This document shows, piece after piece, positions 24,484-34,256 of a DNA stretch of 64,000 nt. The notes below the pieces were generated by a model. It did not search any database, was not told the origin of the DNA, and was given only the letters and a program-made list of their open reading frames with translations. How positions within the stretch are numbered: position 1 is the first letter of the stretch; every line of letters starts with the position of its first letter. The stretch comes from Hevea brasiliensis (Eukaryota; Streptophyta; Magnoliopsida; Malpighiales; Euphorbiaceae). The translations under genes were made by a program, and so were the position numbers. The stretch spans positions 19,068,643 through 19,132,642 of the forward strand of contig NC_079505.1 of the NCBI RefSeq assembly GCF_030052815.1, given 5' to 3'.

Positions 24484-26166
24484 CGTAACACCCCTAATTT
24501 TTAAATAATTATTTATGTATAAATTATGATATTTTAATGTATTAAATATTACAGTATTTAATTTGAATTTTTTGGGTTTTTAAAATTAGATTTTTATTTT
24601 ACGAGATAATAAATTTTAATGATTTTTAAAGATTAATTTAAAGACCATGTGATAAATCTAAAAATATATTTAGACTCCAAAAATTTTTTTGAGCTTTTTG
24701 TAATTTTTTTGAAATTTTTGGACTTCGTTTTGCGCTTAGGGTAGAGCAAAAATCTAATTTTGAATATTTTGAATTGAACTGGCTGAGTCAAATTGGACCG
24801 ATCGAATCAGACTGGTCTTCTTTTTCTCTCCCTCTTCTTTCTTGTGTGTCACCTTCCCCTCTCTTCTCTCTTCTTTTTCTCTCTCTCCTCCCCTCCCCAT
24901 CGCCAACCGTCCCCCCACCCCAGCTCCCTTGCACGCCAGCGCACCTCCAGCCACCCTCCCCCATCGGCGCCGCTCCTCTAGTCGGCCGAAAAATCTCCTT
25001 AAAGTCTCTCCCCTTCAAACCAAGCCGTTTCACCTTCCTTGGCCAATTCCGGCCGATTCAGTCACCGATTGGACCGAGTCAAGTCCCCTTCGACTTCTAC
25101 TCCTCGAGAGCTTTCCATAGACACCTATTTCATCAATTTTCATTGAGCAGTTTGTGCGAATCAAGTTCAGAAAGTTTTAGCCAATTTCGACTTTTGGACT
25201 AAATTTTTTCCAAACCGTGAACCCCACTGAGATTCTGAGACCACCAGCACACTCCACTCGTCAAGAGCTTCGAAATAACACCAATTTGAAATTTTTTTGA
25301 CATTAAAATTTTGGTGGGTCCCATGAACTTAGCAGTGATTTTTCGGATATTTAATAAGTCTGTTTAATTAAATAAAAATAATATTCTAACTCCTAGTGTT
25401 ATGGACTTCTAGTAGGCATTCTCGTTTCAAGGAAATTCTATCAATGATCAAAACTGCATTTTCGAGCCGAACCTGCGGGTTGTCAGACCCACTTCAGAAG
25501 TGGGTAAATATTATAGTGCTTCTCGCCATTTTCAAATGCTCTGAACGGATTTCAGGTGTCATAATTGATGTAAGTGAACCCGAACTCTAAATTTTCATTT
25601 TTGTCTAATGCTAGATTTAGAATAAAATTCATAAAATATTCATGGGTAGCCAATAAATTATAATTTCTTTTGCAATAGCATAATAGCATTGCTAAGGACT
25701 GCGAGGCATGTTTATAGAATTTTTGGGGTTAGTTTGATTGTTTTTTGCAAAATGTTAGTCTTAAACTTTATAGCTGAATTGTGTAGTTATTTGAATTTTG
25801 GTTAGTTTGGAGAGCCCAGGAGAGGCAATATGATGATGTTGTGATGTAGCCCTGAGGCCATTGAATTAGAAAGTGTTATTTGAGTTACTTTGCAAGTTGA
25901 ATAGGTTCTAGGTATAGGGAAAATTTTATCGAATTTTCAGCATAAACTTAGGATGTCTTTGACTCTTTAAATTATTGTTTTAATTTAATACTGATAGATT
26001 CATGAATGTAATTATTTAGGTGATCCGAGTCAACCTTCTTTCTCTGCTCAGCCGCCTCAGTGATCTCCGATTATTCTATGAGTAGATATTGATTTTATTT
26101 ATAATTTCAATATTATTATACATTTAAGGCATGCTCATGCATTCACTTATATATATATATATATAG
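24484..26166 (+). repeat. Solo chromovirus LTR, left part
   Basis: Begins (C/T)GTAACACCCC, like the Tekay-like LTR at 7062, after TATAT. Its later part (from about 25560) is recognisably collinear with that LTR, including the TAGGTATAGGG segment and the GTGATCCGAGTCAACC / GTGAGCCGGGACAGCC equivalents near 26020. It is interrupted at 26167 by the SIRE-type element and resumes at 60211. The CT-rich stretch 24820-25200 gives open frames in several phases but looks like a low-complexity leader. No internal region exists, so it is a solo LTR. Confidence 0.8.
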
Positions 26167-27576
26167 TGTTGACCCCGTGTAGCTCAAAATGAGCATTGAT
26201 TTTGATGATAACAAAACTCAAACAGAATCTATCTAACCCAACTTTAAAGTGATGTGTAGATTCCTTTTCTTATTCCCAAAGAATTTTTGAAGCTGCATCT
26301 AAGGAGGAAGAGTACTCAAAGGCATTTCAAGACAAATCCAAAATGAGAAAAGAACAAGACTATGAAAGCCAAGACTCAAAGTAAAGGTATGAAAGTCATA
26401 GAGTTAGAGATTGAGTCTTAGGTCTTTTGTGAAAAGAATAGATGAGAGTTTAGTCGAATGGAGCTCAAAAATGAAACTTTATTTCTAATTATTTTTTCTC
26501 ATCATGACCTTGGATACTGCTATTGAAACATATTTTTCTCTTAAGGTCTAAATCATTTTTTTAATATTACAAGTTGAGACATGCAGCTGTTGACTTAGTT
26601 TGCTAACTGGTTTGCTAAAATATTAGTTTGCTAATGTGTTTGCTAAAACATTAGTTTACTAACTAGTTTACTACTGTTGCCAAAATATCATTAGTTTGCT
26701 AAATGATCAGAGCTGCTCAACTTCGCACAAAAAGACAAAATAACGGTCATTTTGTCTTGGGCAGTGTGTATAACGTTCCAAAAAGGTTTCAAACGGTCTA
26801 AAATGATTTGGGACTATAAATACACCTTCTTTACTTCATTTACATTTTGATGAAAGCTTACATTTGAACTCCAACTTTGATTTTTCATTTATTGCTTTCA
26901 TTCAAGAGCTTTAAAGACATTGAGCTACCATTGGCAAATCAACTCATCTCTTCTTTATAGTTTTATTTGTATTGAGTAAGAGTGAGTGTTAAAACATTAA
27001 GTTGCATTTAAGAGAGATTGTACAAGCACCTATTGAAGCTTGAGAGAGAGTAAGTGCTTAAGATAGCACTTGTGAAGGTTTCAAGCTACCTTGGTAAAAG
27101 CTTGGTGTTGAAAAGTTGTAAAGGGCTTTTGGTCTCTTGCTTTTAAAAGAGCAAATAGTGGAGAGAAGACTCAAAGAGGGTTCTTTGAGAGAGTGGATGT
27201 AAGCTAGTTAAGCCGAACCACTATAAAAATCATTGTGTTTGATCTCTCTAACCTTAACCTCTTTACTTTTGTGCAATTTAATTTTTATACATGACCTTGA
27301 ATGTTGATTGAATATATTGAGTTGGTATATTTGAGGATTTATGAGTATGATGAGAAATTAGTTGAATGTCTTGTGATGCATGTTGTGATAGCCATAAATA
27401 TTGATTAAAGCTTGAATTACAATTTAGGAACACTTTATTGAAATACATATCACTGTCATTATATATTAAGGAGCACCTAGTTGAACAAAGCCACAATTTT
27501 TCATTAGGCTACAAGCAAGGGCCGAAAAATTGCTAAAGTCCAATTCACCCCCCTCTTGGACTATTTTGGGACAACA
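26167..27576 (+). repeat. 5' LTR of the SIRE-type element
   Basis: 1410-bp LTR from TGTTGACCCC to GGGACAACA, closely matching 58805-60210. It holds a TATA box, a short perfect palindrome and a cluster of TTAGTTTGCTAA-like motifs at about 26597-26700. Confidence 0.95.
26815..26822 (+). promoter_or_regulatory. TATA box of the SIRE-type LTR
   Basis: TATAAATA about 650 bases into the LTR, preceded by GGGAC and followed by ACACC; the same site is at 59449-59456 in the 3' LTR. Probable core promoter for the genomic RNA. Confidence 0.7.
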
Positions 27577-27577
27577 A

Positions 27578-27590
27578 ATTAGTATCAGAG
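27578..27590 (+). promoter_or_regulatory. Primer binding site of the SIRE-type element
   Basis: ATTAGTATCAGAG directly after the LTR is one mismatch from the TGGTATCAGAG core complementary to initiator Met tRNA. Confidence 0.75.
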
Positions 27591-27635
27591 TTTATCTCTC
27601 TTGCTTAGGGTGTTACAACCTTAGAGTGATCCATA

Positions 27636-29411
27636 ATGGCTGGTTTATCTAGCAATACTGCCGGTATACCCGCACCACTAGCTGAATGCTACTCAATCAC
27701 TAGACCACCACTTTTCAATGGCACTAATTATTCATTTTGAAAAGTAAGAATGAGAAATTTCATACAATCTGTAGATATTGATGCATGGAGAATTATTAAA
27801 AATGGTCCACATGTTCCTCAAAAGAATGGTCCAGGAACTACAAAAGTTTCAAAACATGAAGATGAATATGATGACAATGATTGGAAAAAAATTTCTATAA
27901 ATGCTAAAGCTATTAATATTTTGCATTGCTCACTTGACCTTAATGAATACAATCGTGTTTCAGGATGTCAATCTGCTAAGGAAATTTGGGATAAGCTTGA
28001 AGTCACTTATGAAGGAACTGATGTCGTCAAAGAGTCCAAAGCAAACCTTCTTATTCGAGATTATGAGCTGTTTGAAATGAGGCCAGGAGAATCAATTGCG
28101 GATATGAGTACAAGGTTTATCGATCTTGTAAATCTTCTCAAAGTGCTTGGTAAAAGATTTGAGGAAGCTGAACTTGTGAAGAAAATTCTTAGATCACTTC
28201 CAAAATCTTGGGAAGCAAAGACTACAGTTATCCAAGATACTAAGGATTTTAAAACATTTACTTATGATGAACTCATTGGATCTCTCATTGCACATGAGAT
28301 GGTATAAAAGAAAGATGAGGTTGAAAATGAGCAGAAAAAGAAGAAAAGCATTGCTCTTAAGTCAAACAAAGATGAAGATAAGAAGAAAGGAGTTGCATTC
28401 AAAGTTGACTCAAGTGACAACTCAAGTGCTTCAAGTGATGATGATGATGATGAAATGGCTATGCTTGCAAGAAAATTCAAAAGAGCTTTCAAGAAGGGAG
28501 GAAGCAAATACAAGAAATTCTTGAAAAAGTATACTCCCAAGGATAAATATTTTAGGGATTCAAAAGAAGAAATTGTATGTTATGAGTGTCACAAACCTGG
28601 ACATATCAAGCCCAAATGTCCATTACTCAAAAAGAAGAAAGGAAAAAAAGATAGGAGCAAGAAAGCTATGAAAGTAGTATGGAGCAACAGTGAAGAATCT
28701 TCAAATGATGAATCAAGTGACAAAGAAACTGCTCTTCTTTGTATGATGGCACTTGAAGAGAAAATCGAGAGTTCACAAAAGGAAGAAGAAAGTGACAATG
28801 AGGTAAATTCTTATGAATCTCCTAATGTAGAAGAACTTGAACTTGCATTTGCTAAAGTATATGATGAGTATAGAAATTACAAGAGAAAGTGCACTAAAAT
28901 GAATTTAGAAATTGAATCATTGAGATCACAAAATATTGCCATGTCCAATGTGTATAAAGAAAATGAATTTTACAAAGGACAAATTGCCTTGTTTAAAGAA
29001 CTAAATTTAGAGTTGAAAATCTAAAAAGAAACTTGTGAAATGCTCATTGAGAAAAATAAAGTTCTTGAAGCTAAAGTAGAGTCTTTGACAAATGATTTGG
29101 CAAAATTTACAAAAGGAAAAGAAACTCTATATGTACTTCTTGGAAACCAAAGAATTTCAAATGAAAAATATGGAATTGGTTTTGATGGTTTCATGAACTA
29201 TGACAAGTACAAGAATTATTTCATTAAAGCATCTACATCCTCTTTGCCCAATATCACATGTTATTATTGTAATAAAAGAGGTCATATGATTAGTTCTTGT
29301 GCACTTAGGAAGAATCTTCTTAAAGTAAAAAAGGTATGGGTGCCAAAGGGAACCTTACCTAAGGTCACTAACCCCCAAGGACCCAAAGTTGCTTGGGTAC
29401 CTAAAGCTTAA
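27636..29411 (+). pseudogene. SIRE-type gag with two zinc knuckles
   Basis: Starts at ATG 27636 (MAGLSSNTAG). The N-terminal part has the copia Gag motif RPPLFNGTNYSF followed by a nonsense codon (TGA 27738-27740) where a conserved Trp is expected, then YELFEMRPGESIADMSTRF. Two CCHC knuckles follow: CYECHKPGHIKPKC near 28580 and CYYCNKRGHMISSC near 29262, with a Lys/Glu/Ser-rich coiled region between. Further nonsense codons are TAA at 28305-28307 and 29022-29024. The frame ends at 29409-29411 after VAWVPKA. Gag forms the particle and binds RNA; three internal stops make this copy inactive. Confidence 0.9.
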
Positions 29412-30564
29412 TGATTAAATTTCAGGTTTGTTTCAAAGGGATGAAGGAAAGTGAAAAATGGTATATAGATAGTGGTTGTTCAAAGCACATGACCGGTGAA
29501 AAGGACAAGTTTTCAAAAATTACAATGAAAGATGGAGGATATGTAAAATTTGGAGATAAAGGAAAAGGAAAAATAATTGGAAATGGCACAATTGGAACCA
29601 AACCTTGTATTGAAGATGTGTCGCTTGTTGAAGGATTGAAATACAACTTGCTAAGTGTAAGCCAACTTTGTGATAAAGGTTTTGAGGTAAAGTTTACTTC
29701 TTCTCTATGTACAATCAATAACTTAGATAATGACACATTGTTCATTGCCAATAGATCCAATAATGTTTACTTGCTTGACATGAATAATTTTGAAACTAAT
29801 CATGGTACATGTCTAGTATCTTTTGATAACTCTTGTTATTTGTGGCATAGAAGACTGGGTCATGCAAGCATGCATACACTCTCAAAACTGTCTAAGAAAG
29901 AACTGGTTAATGGTCTTCCTAAAATTAATTATGAAAATGAATTTCAATATAAAGCATGTGCACTAGGAAAGCATACTAGAGCATCTTTTAAATCTAAAAA
30001 TATTGTGTCTACCACTAGGCCATTAAAATTGCTTCATCTTGATTTATTTGGACCCGTAACTCCTACTAGTCTTGGTGGGAAGTCATATGCTTTAGTTATT
30101 GTTGATGACTATTCAAGATATACATGGACATTCTTTCTTGCTCACAAGGATGTGACTTTTGAGAAATTCACCTCTTTTAGTAAAATGGTTCAAAATGAAA
30201 AAGGTTTTTGCATCACATCTATAAGAAGTGATCATGGAACTGAATTTGAAAATCATTTATTTGAGAGATATTGTGATAAACATGGAATCAACCATAATTT
30301 TTCAGCTCCTAGAACACCACAACAAAATGGGGTAGTAGAAAGGAAAAATAGGACTTTGCAAGAAATGACTAGAACTATGTTGAGTGAAAATAATTTGCCA
30401 AAGTACTTTTGGGCTGAAGCTGTTAATACATCTTGCTATGTGTTGAATAGAGTTTTGATTAGACCAATTTTGAAAAAGACGCCCTATGAGCTGTGGAAAG
30501 GAAGAAAACCAAATATCTCATATTTCAAAGCATTTGGTTGTAAGTGCTATATTTTAAATAACAA
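29411..30564 (+). pseudogene. SIRE-type pol, 5' half (protease, integrase), split by insertion
   Basis: The ATG at 29411 overlaps the gag stop (TAATG) in a different frame. Order: aspartic protease active site WYIDSGCSKHMTG; pre-integrase HHCC domain (WHRRLGHASMH), where the first Cys of the usual CxxC is Tyr (YKAC); integrase core with all three acidic residues (LHLDLFGP, RSDHGTEF, NGVVERKNRT); then PYELWKGRKPNISYFKAFGC. At 30564 the frame is broken by the Tat/Ogre-type element and resumes in phase at 53806. Apart from the lost Cys this half is uninterrupted. Confidence 0.92.
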
Positions 30565-30969
30565 TGTCGCAAGGAGTTTTGCGGTCGCCTGGACGAACCC
30601 TCACCGAAGTGGAAAAGAATGAGGAGTCGCCACTTTAATTTTGAGGGAAACTAAAGAAAACCATTTGTGAAGATAAATTGAAATGAAACCACTTCAAGAC
30701 AGAGATTCTAGGTTCGGGGTCCGTAAACGGGTGGGGAAGGTGTTATGCACCCCACCTCGTCCCTTAATAAGGGTAAGTAGATTTAACTTTGCATTCTTTA
30801 TAAATTAGTGAGGAGGGCTTGAATGGAAATATTAATCCTTTTAACCAAAAGGAATATTTGATTTTTCACTAAATTCGGATTACCCAGATACATAAGTAAA
30901 TGAGACAACCTTAGTGAATTACCGTTGTACGTTTATTTTGCTTGAAGGGGCTATTAGGTTAAAATTCAA

Positions 30970-31484
30970 TTTGAGAATCGGATAAGAACTCTCCTCCGAT
31001 CTCTTTTAGTTAAAATTTTGGGTGGAGAATCAGATAAGAACTCTCCTCCGATCTCCTTTTAAATATTTATTAAAGTTTTTAGGTGAGAATCGGATAAGAA
31101 CTCTCCTCCGATCTCCTTTTAAATATTTATTAAAAATTTTTAGTTTGAGAACCGGATAAGAACTCTCCTCCGATCTCCTTTTAAATATTTATTAAAAATT
31201 TTAGTTTGAGAACCGGATAAGAACTCTCCTCCGATCTCTTTTAAATATTTATTAAAATTTTTAGTTTTGAGAACCGGATAAGAACTCTCCTCCGATCTCT
31301 TTTAAATATTTATTAAAATTTTTAGTTTGAGAATCGGATAAGAACTCTCCTCCAATCTCTTTTAAATATTTATTAAATTTTTAGCTTGAGAACCGGATAA
31401 GAACTCTCCTCCGATCTCTTTTAAATATTTATTAAAATTTTTAGTTCGAGAATCGGATAAGAACTCTCCTCCGATCTCTTTTAT
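30970..31484. repeat. 60-bp tandem array in LTR (9 units)
   Basis: Nine units of about 60 bp built on GAGAACCGGATAAGAACTCT, CTCCGATCTCTTTT and AAATATTTATTAAAATTTTT. It lies in the LTR part downstream of the sense (minus-strand) promoter, so it would be in the R/U5 leader. Confidence 0.95.
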
Positions 31485-32487
31485 TTTAATGGGACTCGGA
31501 TAAAGGCTCTTCCGATCTCTTCGAAATTTGATCACATCTATATATCATAAGAGTCTAAGTTTAAGAGTTCTAATATTCAAAGATGCCAAGGGTCGTAATA
31601 AGACTTCTTTTAACTCATTGACACTTTGTGACTAAATAAGGGATGCCGGACTGAATTTTTTCGACCTCCCATATGGTCGCCTTACCAGTATCCTATGTGT
31701 TCCATTTTACTTATCTGAGATTTGATTTTTATTCCGCCTTATGGCATTATGCCGGATCGCCTTCTACGTCAGCCTAGTGATTCAATTCTGCTATTTCCCT
31801 GACGTGTTATTTAGACCCTCTTTTTCAAAGAGACCCTTAAAATACAGTTACCTATGTTTTATCCAACCACTTATACATTACTCGGGACTAGATGACTTGC
31901 GTTCAAAAATAATAAAGATCAACAAAAATATGGATTGGCCGACGCGGAAGCAAACTAGAGCACAACCTATCTTTGCATTTTTCAAGCGTGATATGGTCTT
32001 AAAGAAAATAACATGCATAAAAAGAAGAAAGGAAATACGTAAAACAAGAACTAAACTTAATAAAATGGCAATATGAACACTGACCTGTAAGGAGTCGAAT
32101 CTAGTGAGCTAACTACAGAATCACAGAACGTAATAAAATCGCAAGTTGATAGCCAGGAGACTAAGGTTCGCCTTGGAACAAAGAGTACTTCACTAAATGC
32201 AATCGAGTCAGAATTATACCCGAGTTTAAATGAGATTGAGCATGGACGACGGAAATGAAAATAAAGATAACCAGGAACTGAAAAATGTGAACGCTACGGG
32301 ATAATGAACGAGCTGAAAATGAAGAGTTTCAGCGTTCAAAATCTTTTCAGAAAACACTTCAGGAAACTGGTTCCAAAAGTCCTTCTTATGAAAGCAGAAT
32401 AACGATCTGAATTAAATTTCAGAGTTTTTCCGCTATAGTAACTACCTCCTTTTTTTCGTCCGTCCCTTGAACAGTTTTTCATGCAGG
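31485..32487. other. LTR segment without a gene (R/U5 side)
   Basis: Unique LTR sequence between the 60-bp array and the minus-strand TATA box; small plus-strand frames such as 31741-32076 are not preserved intact in the other LTR. Confidence 0.5.
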
Positions 32488-32495
32488 TATTTATA
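32488..32495 (-). promoter_or_regulatory. Minus-strand TATA box (sense promoter of the element)
   Basis: Reading the minus strand, TATAAATA follows GGTTCC and precedes CCTGCATG; the same site is conserved at 49557-49550. Direction and position fit the promoter for ORF1-gag-pol RNA, leaving a leader of about 1.9 kb in the LTR. Confidence 0.6.
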
Positions 32496-33125
32496 GGAAC
32501 CGGGTGCTCTCCATGAAGGGTCAAGATCTATTTTGAGGGAGATGGAGGGTCAGGATTTCAAAGGACATGATCGGATGCTTGAGAATTAAAGAGAATCAAA
32601 ATGAACGGCCGAGATCATTCTCAGGATACTTGTCCTTTTCTTCTTCTAATCTGACGGTCCGAAACTTCGTTGACCTGGGCGATCCAAGGGCTGGGAATAA
32701 AAGGCGCCGGTCTTGTCGTCTTCTCCTTTGATCTAAAGGCTCTGGACTCGTCCTTGCAAGTGAGACCAACGGTGGAGATTGGGATGTACAGGACTGTCAT
32801 GACATACTCTGGCACCTGTCAGCATTGTGGGCGATTCTCAGGCGTGCGGTAGAGATTTCGTCTGCAACGCTTTAACTACCTTGGTTCTGATTCTGACGAT
32901 GGTTATTGGGATTTGTCTTATTCTCTTTGTCTTTCGATCTCCCCTCTTTCTGATCTTCTTGACACGCGCCCTTTTCGATCTTTCATACCGGTCTCCCCTC
33001 TTTCGATATCTATCATTCCGATCCTTTCCTTAGTCAGGCCCGGTCCGGTCAAAGCATTAATTTCCCACCGATTCCCGAAGCGTCCGCTTCGTTTTCTGCT
33101 TAGCAATAAATGCCTGATTTCTCCC

Positions 33126-33133
33126 TATATATA
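33126..33133 (+). promoter_or_regulatory. Plus-strand TATA box 1 in LTR
   Basis: TATATATA in CTCCCTATATATACCCCTG, followed by pyrimidine-rich leader-like sequence; conserved at 50188-50195. Could drive a plus-strand transcript antisense to gag-pol. Confidence 0.45.
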
Positions 33134-33248
33134 CCCCTGACAGAAGAGACTTCCCTCATTCGATTTTCCTCTCTCCCTTCTTACTTTCCTGTTCTAGCTA
33201 CTCCGGCAGTAATTTCGACTACGACTGTGGCTTTTGATCCCTTTCCGA

Positions 33249-33541
33249 TGGACTTCTTTATTCCCCGACTGAAAATTTACGATCCCGGTGATCGAATAAT
33301 CGCGATAACCTTATCTGATGATGGTGGGAGAACTGGATCGCGGACCTCGATCTTGTCGATCTCGAGTCATTCGACCGGTATAATCGGCAAACTGATTTCG
33401 ACCGAGAAAGCTGCTAATGTTCCGCCAACCCTTGGCGGTTGCTTTTCCAAGTTTATTCGGCTTCTCACCACATTGGGTGTTCCGACAGCGGCTTTCCTCC
33501 ACATTGGGTGTTCCGACAGCGGCTCGGTTCCTGGTCGGTGA
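33249..33541 (+). CDS. Small conserved LTR ORF of unknown function
   Basis: From ATG at 33249 (MDFFIPRLKIYDPGDR) this frame runs 97 codons to a stop at 33541; the frame is also open upstream to 33110. Its counterpart in the other LTR (50311-50603) is equally open, with a few substitutions and no stop. It lies about 120 bases after plus-strand TATA box 1. No family recognised. Retained openness over so short a divergence is weak evidence, so it may be chance. Confidence 0.25.
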
Positions 33542-33609
33542 CACCCTTTGGATCAGTTACAATGTAGGCTTTGACATAGGCCCTTTAGATAGGATGTTCC
33601 GCTGATCTT

Positions 33610-33850
33610 TAGAGATCGCCCAAATGATGTAATTAGACCTTTAATGTAATCCGATCTTGAGATCGCCCAAATGATGTAATCTGACTTTTTGGAAATGTAA
33701 TCCGATCTCTTGAGATCGCCCAAATGATGTAATCTGACTTTTTGGAAATGTAATCTGATCCCTAGAGATCGCCCAAATGATGTAATCTGACTTTTTGGAA
33801 ATGTAATCCGTTCCCTAGAGATCGCCCAAATGATGTAATCCGGTCTTTTG
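33610..33850. repeat. 53-bp tandem array in LTR (5 units)
   Basis: Five units of about 53 bp, each with GAGATCGCCCAAATGATGTA and TTTTTGGAAATGTAATCCGATC. Located about 250 bases upstream of the antisense gene promoter; also five units at 50672-50912. Confidence 0.9.
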
Positions 33851-34093
33851 GAAATAAAAATCTTATTTCGCCAATTATCATCTTATCGATTATTTTCCGA
33901 TCTCTGATGTATTTGTCCGATCTGGTTCCTAACTAAACAACCCTTAAAAATATTTATCTTACTATGCCGATCTCCAGTTAACCGATCTCTTTATGTAATT
34001 TTGGAATATTCGAGAGACGTGTCAGAACAGCTGGCGAGTCCCGCTAACCGATGCATTGCCTGAAACATCGTGAGCATTAAATGCTCGGACGAG

Positions 34094-34101
34094 TATAAAT
34101 A
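34094..34101 (+). promoter_or_regulatory. TATA box of the antisense LTR gene
   Basis: TATAAATA in CGAGTATAAATAGGGGTGGG, 156 bases before the ATG at 34257, with a C/T-rich leader between. Conserved at 51156-51163. Confidence 0.7.
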
Positions 34102-34256
34102 GGGGTGGGGTTTAGCCAGTTGCTCTCTTATGCCACTTTCAGTCTCTCGCGAACAGTTCCAAAATTCTCTCGAATTTCAAGCTCTTCCGACACCGATCAA
34201 GCTCCGGTAAGGGTTTTGATCCTTCTTTTACTTTAAGTTCTTTATTTCTTTTGAAA

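Noticed and set aside
24774..25202. Pro/Ser-rich ORFs in several frames
   Set aside because: They arise from a pyrimidine-rich tract in the solo LTR that is open in several frames on both strands.
27738..29024. Programmed stop-codon readthrough in SIRE-type gag
   Set aside because: Three scattered stops of two different types inside gag fit decay better than regulated readthrough.
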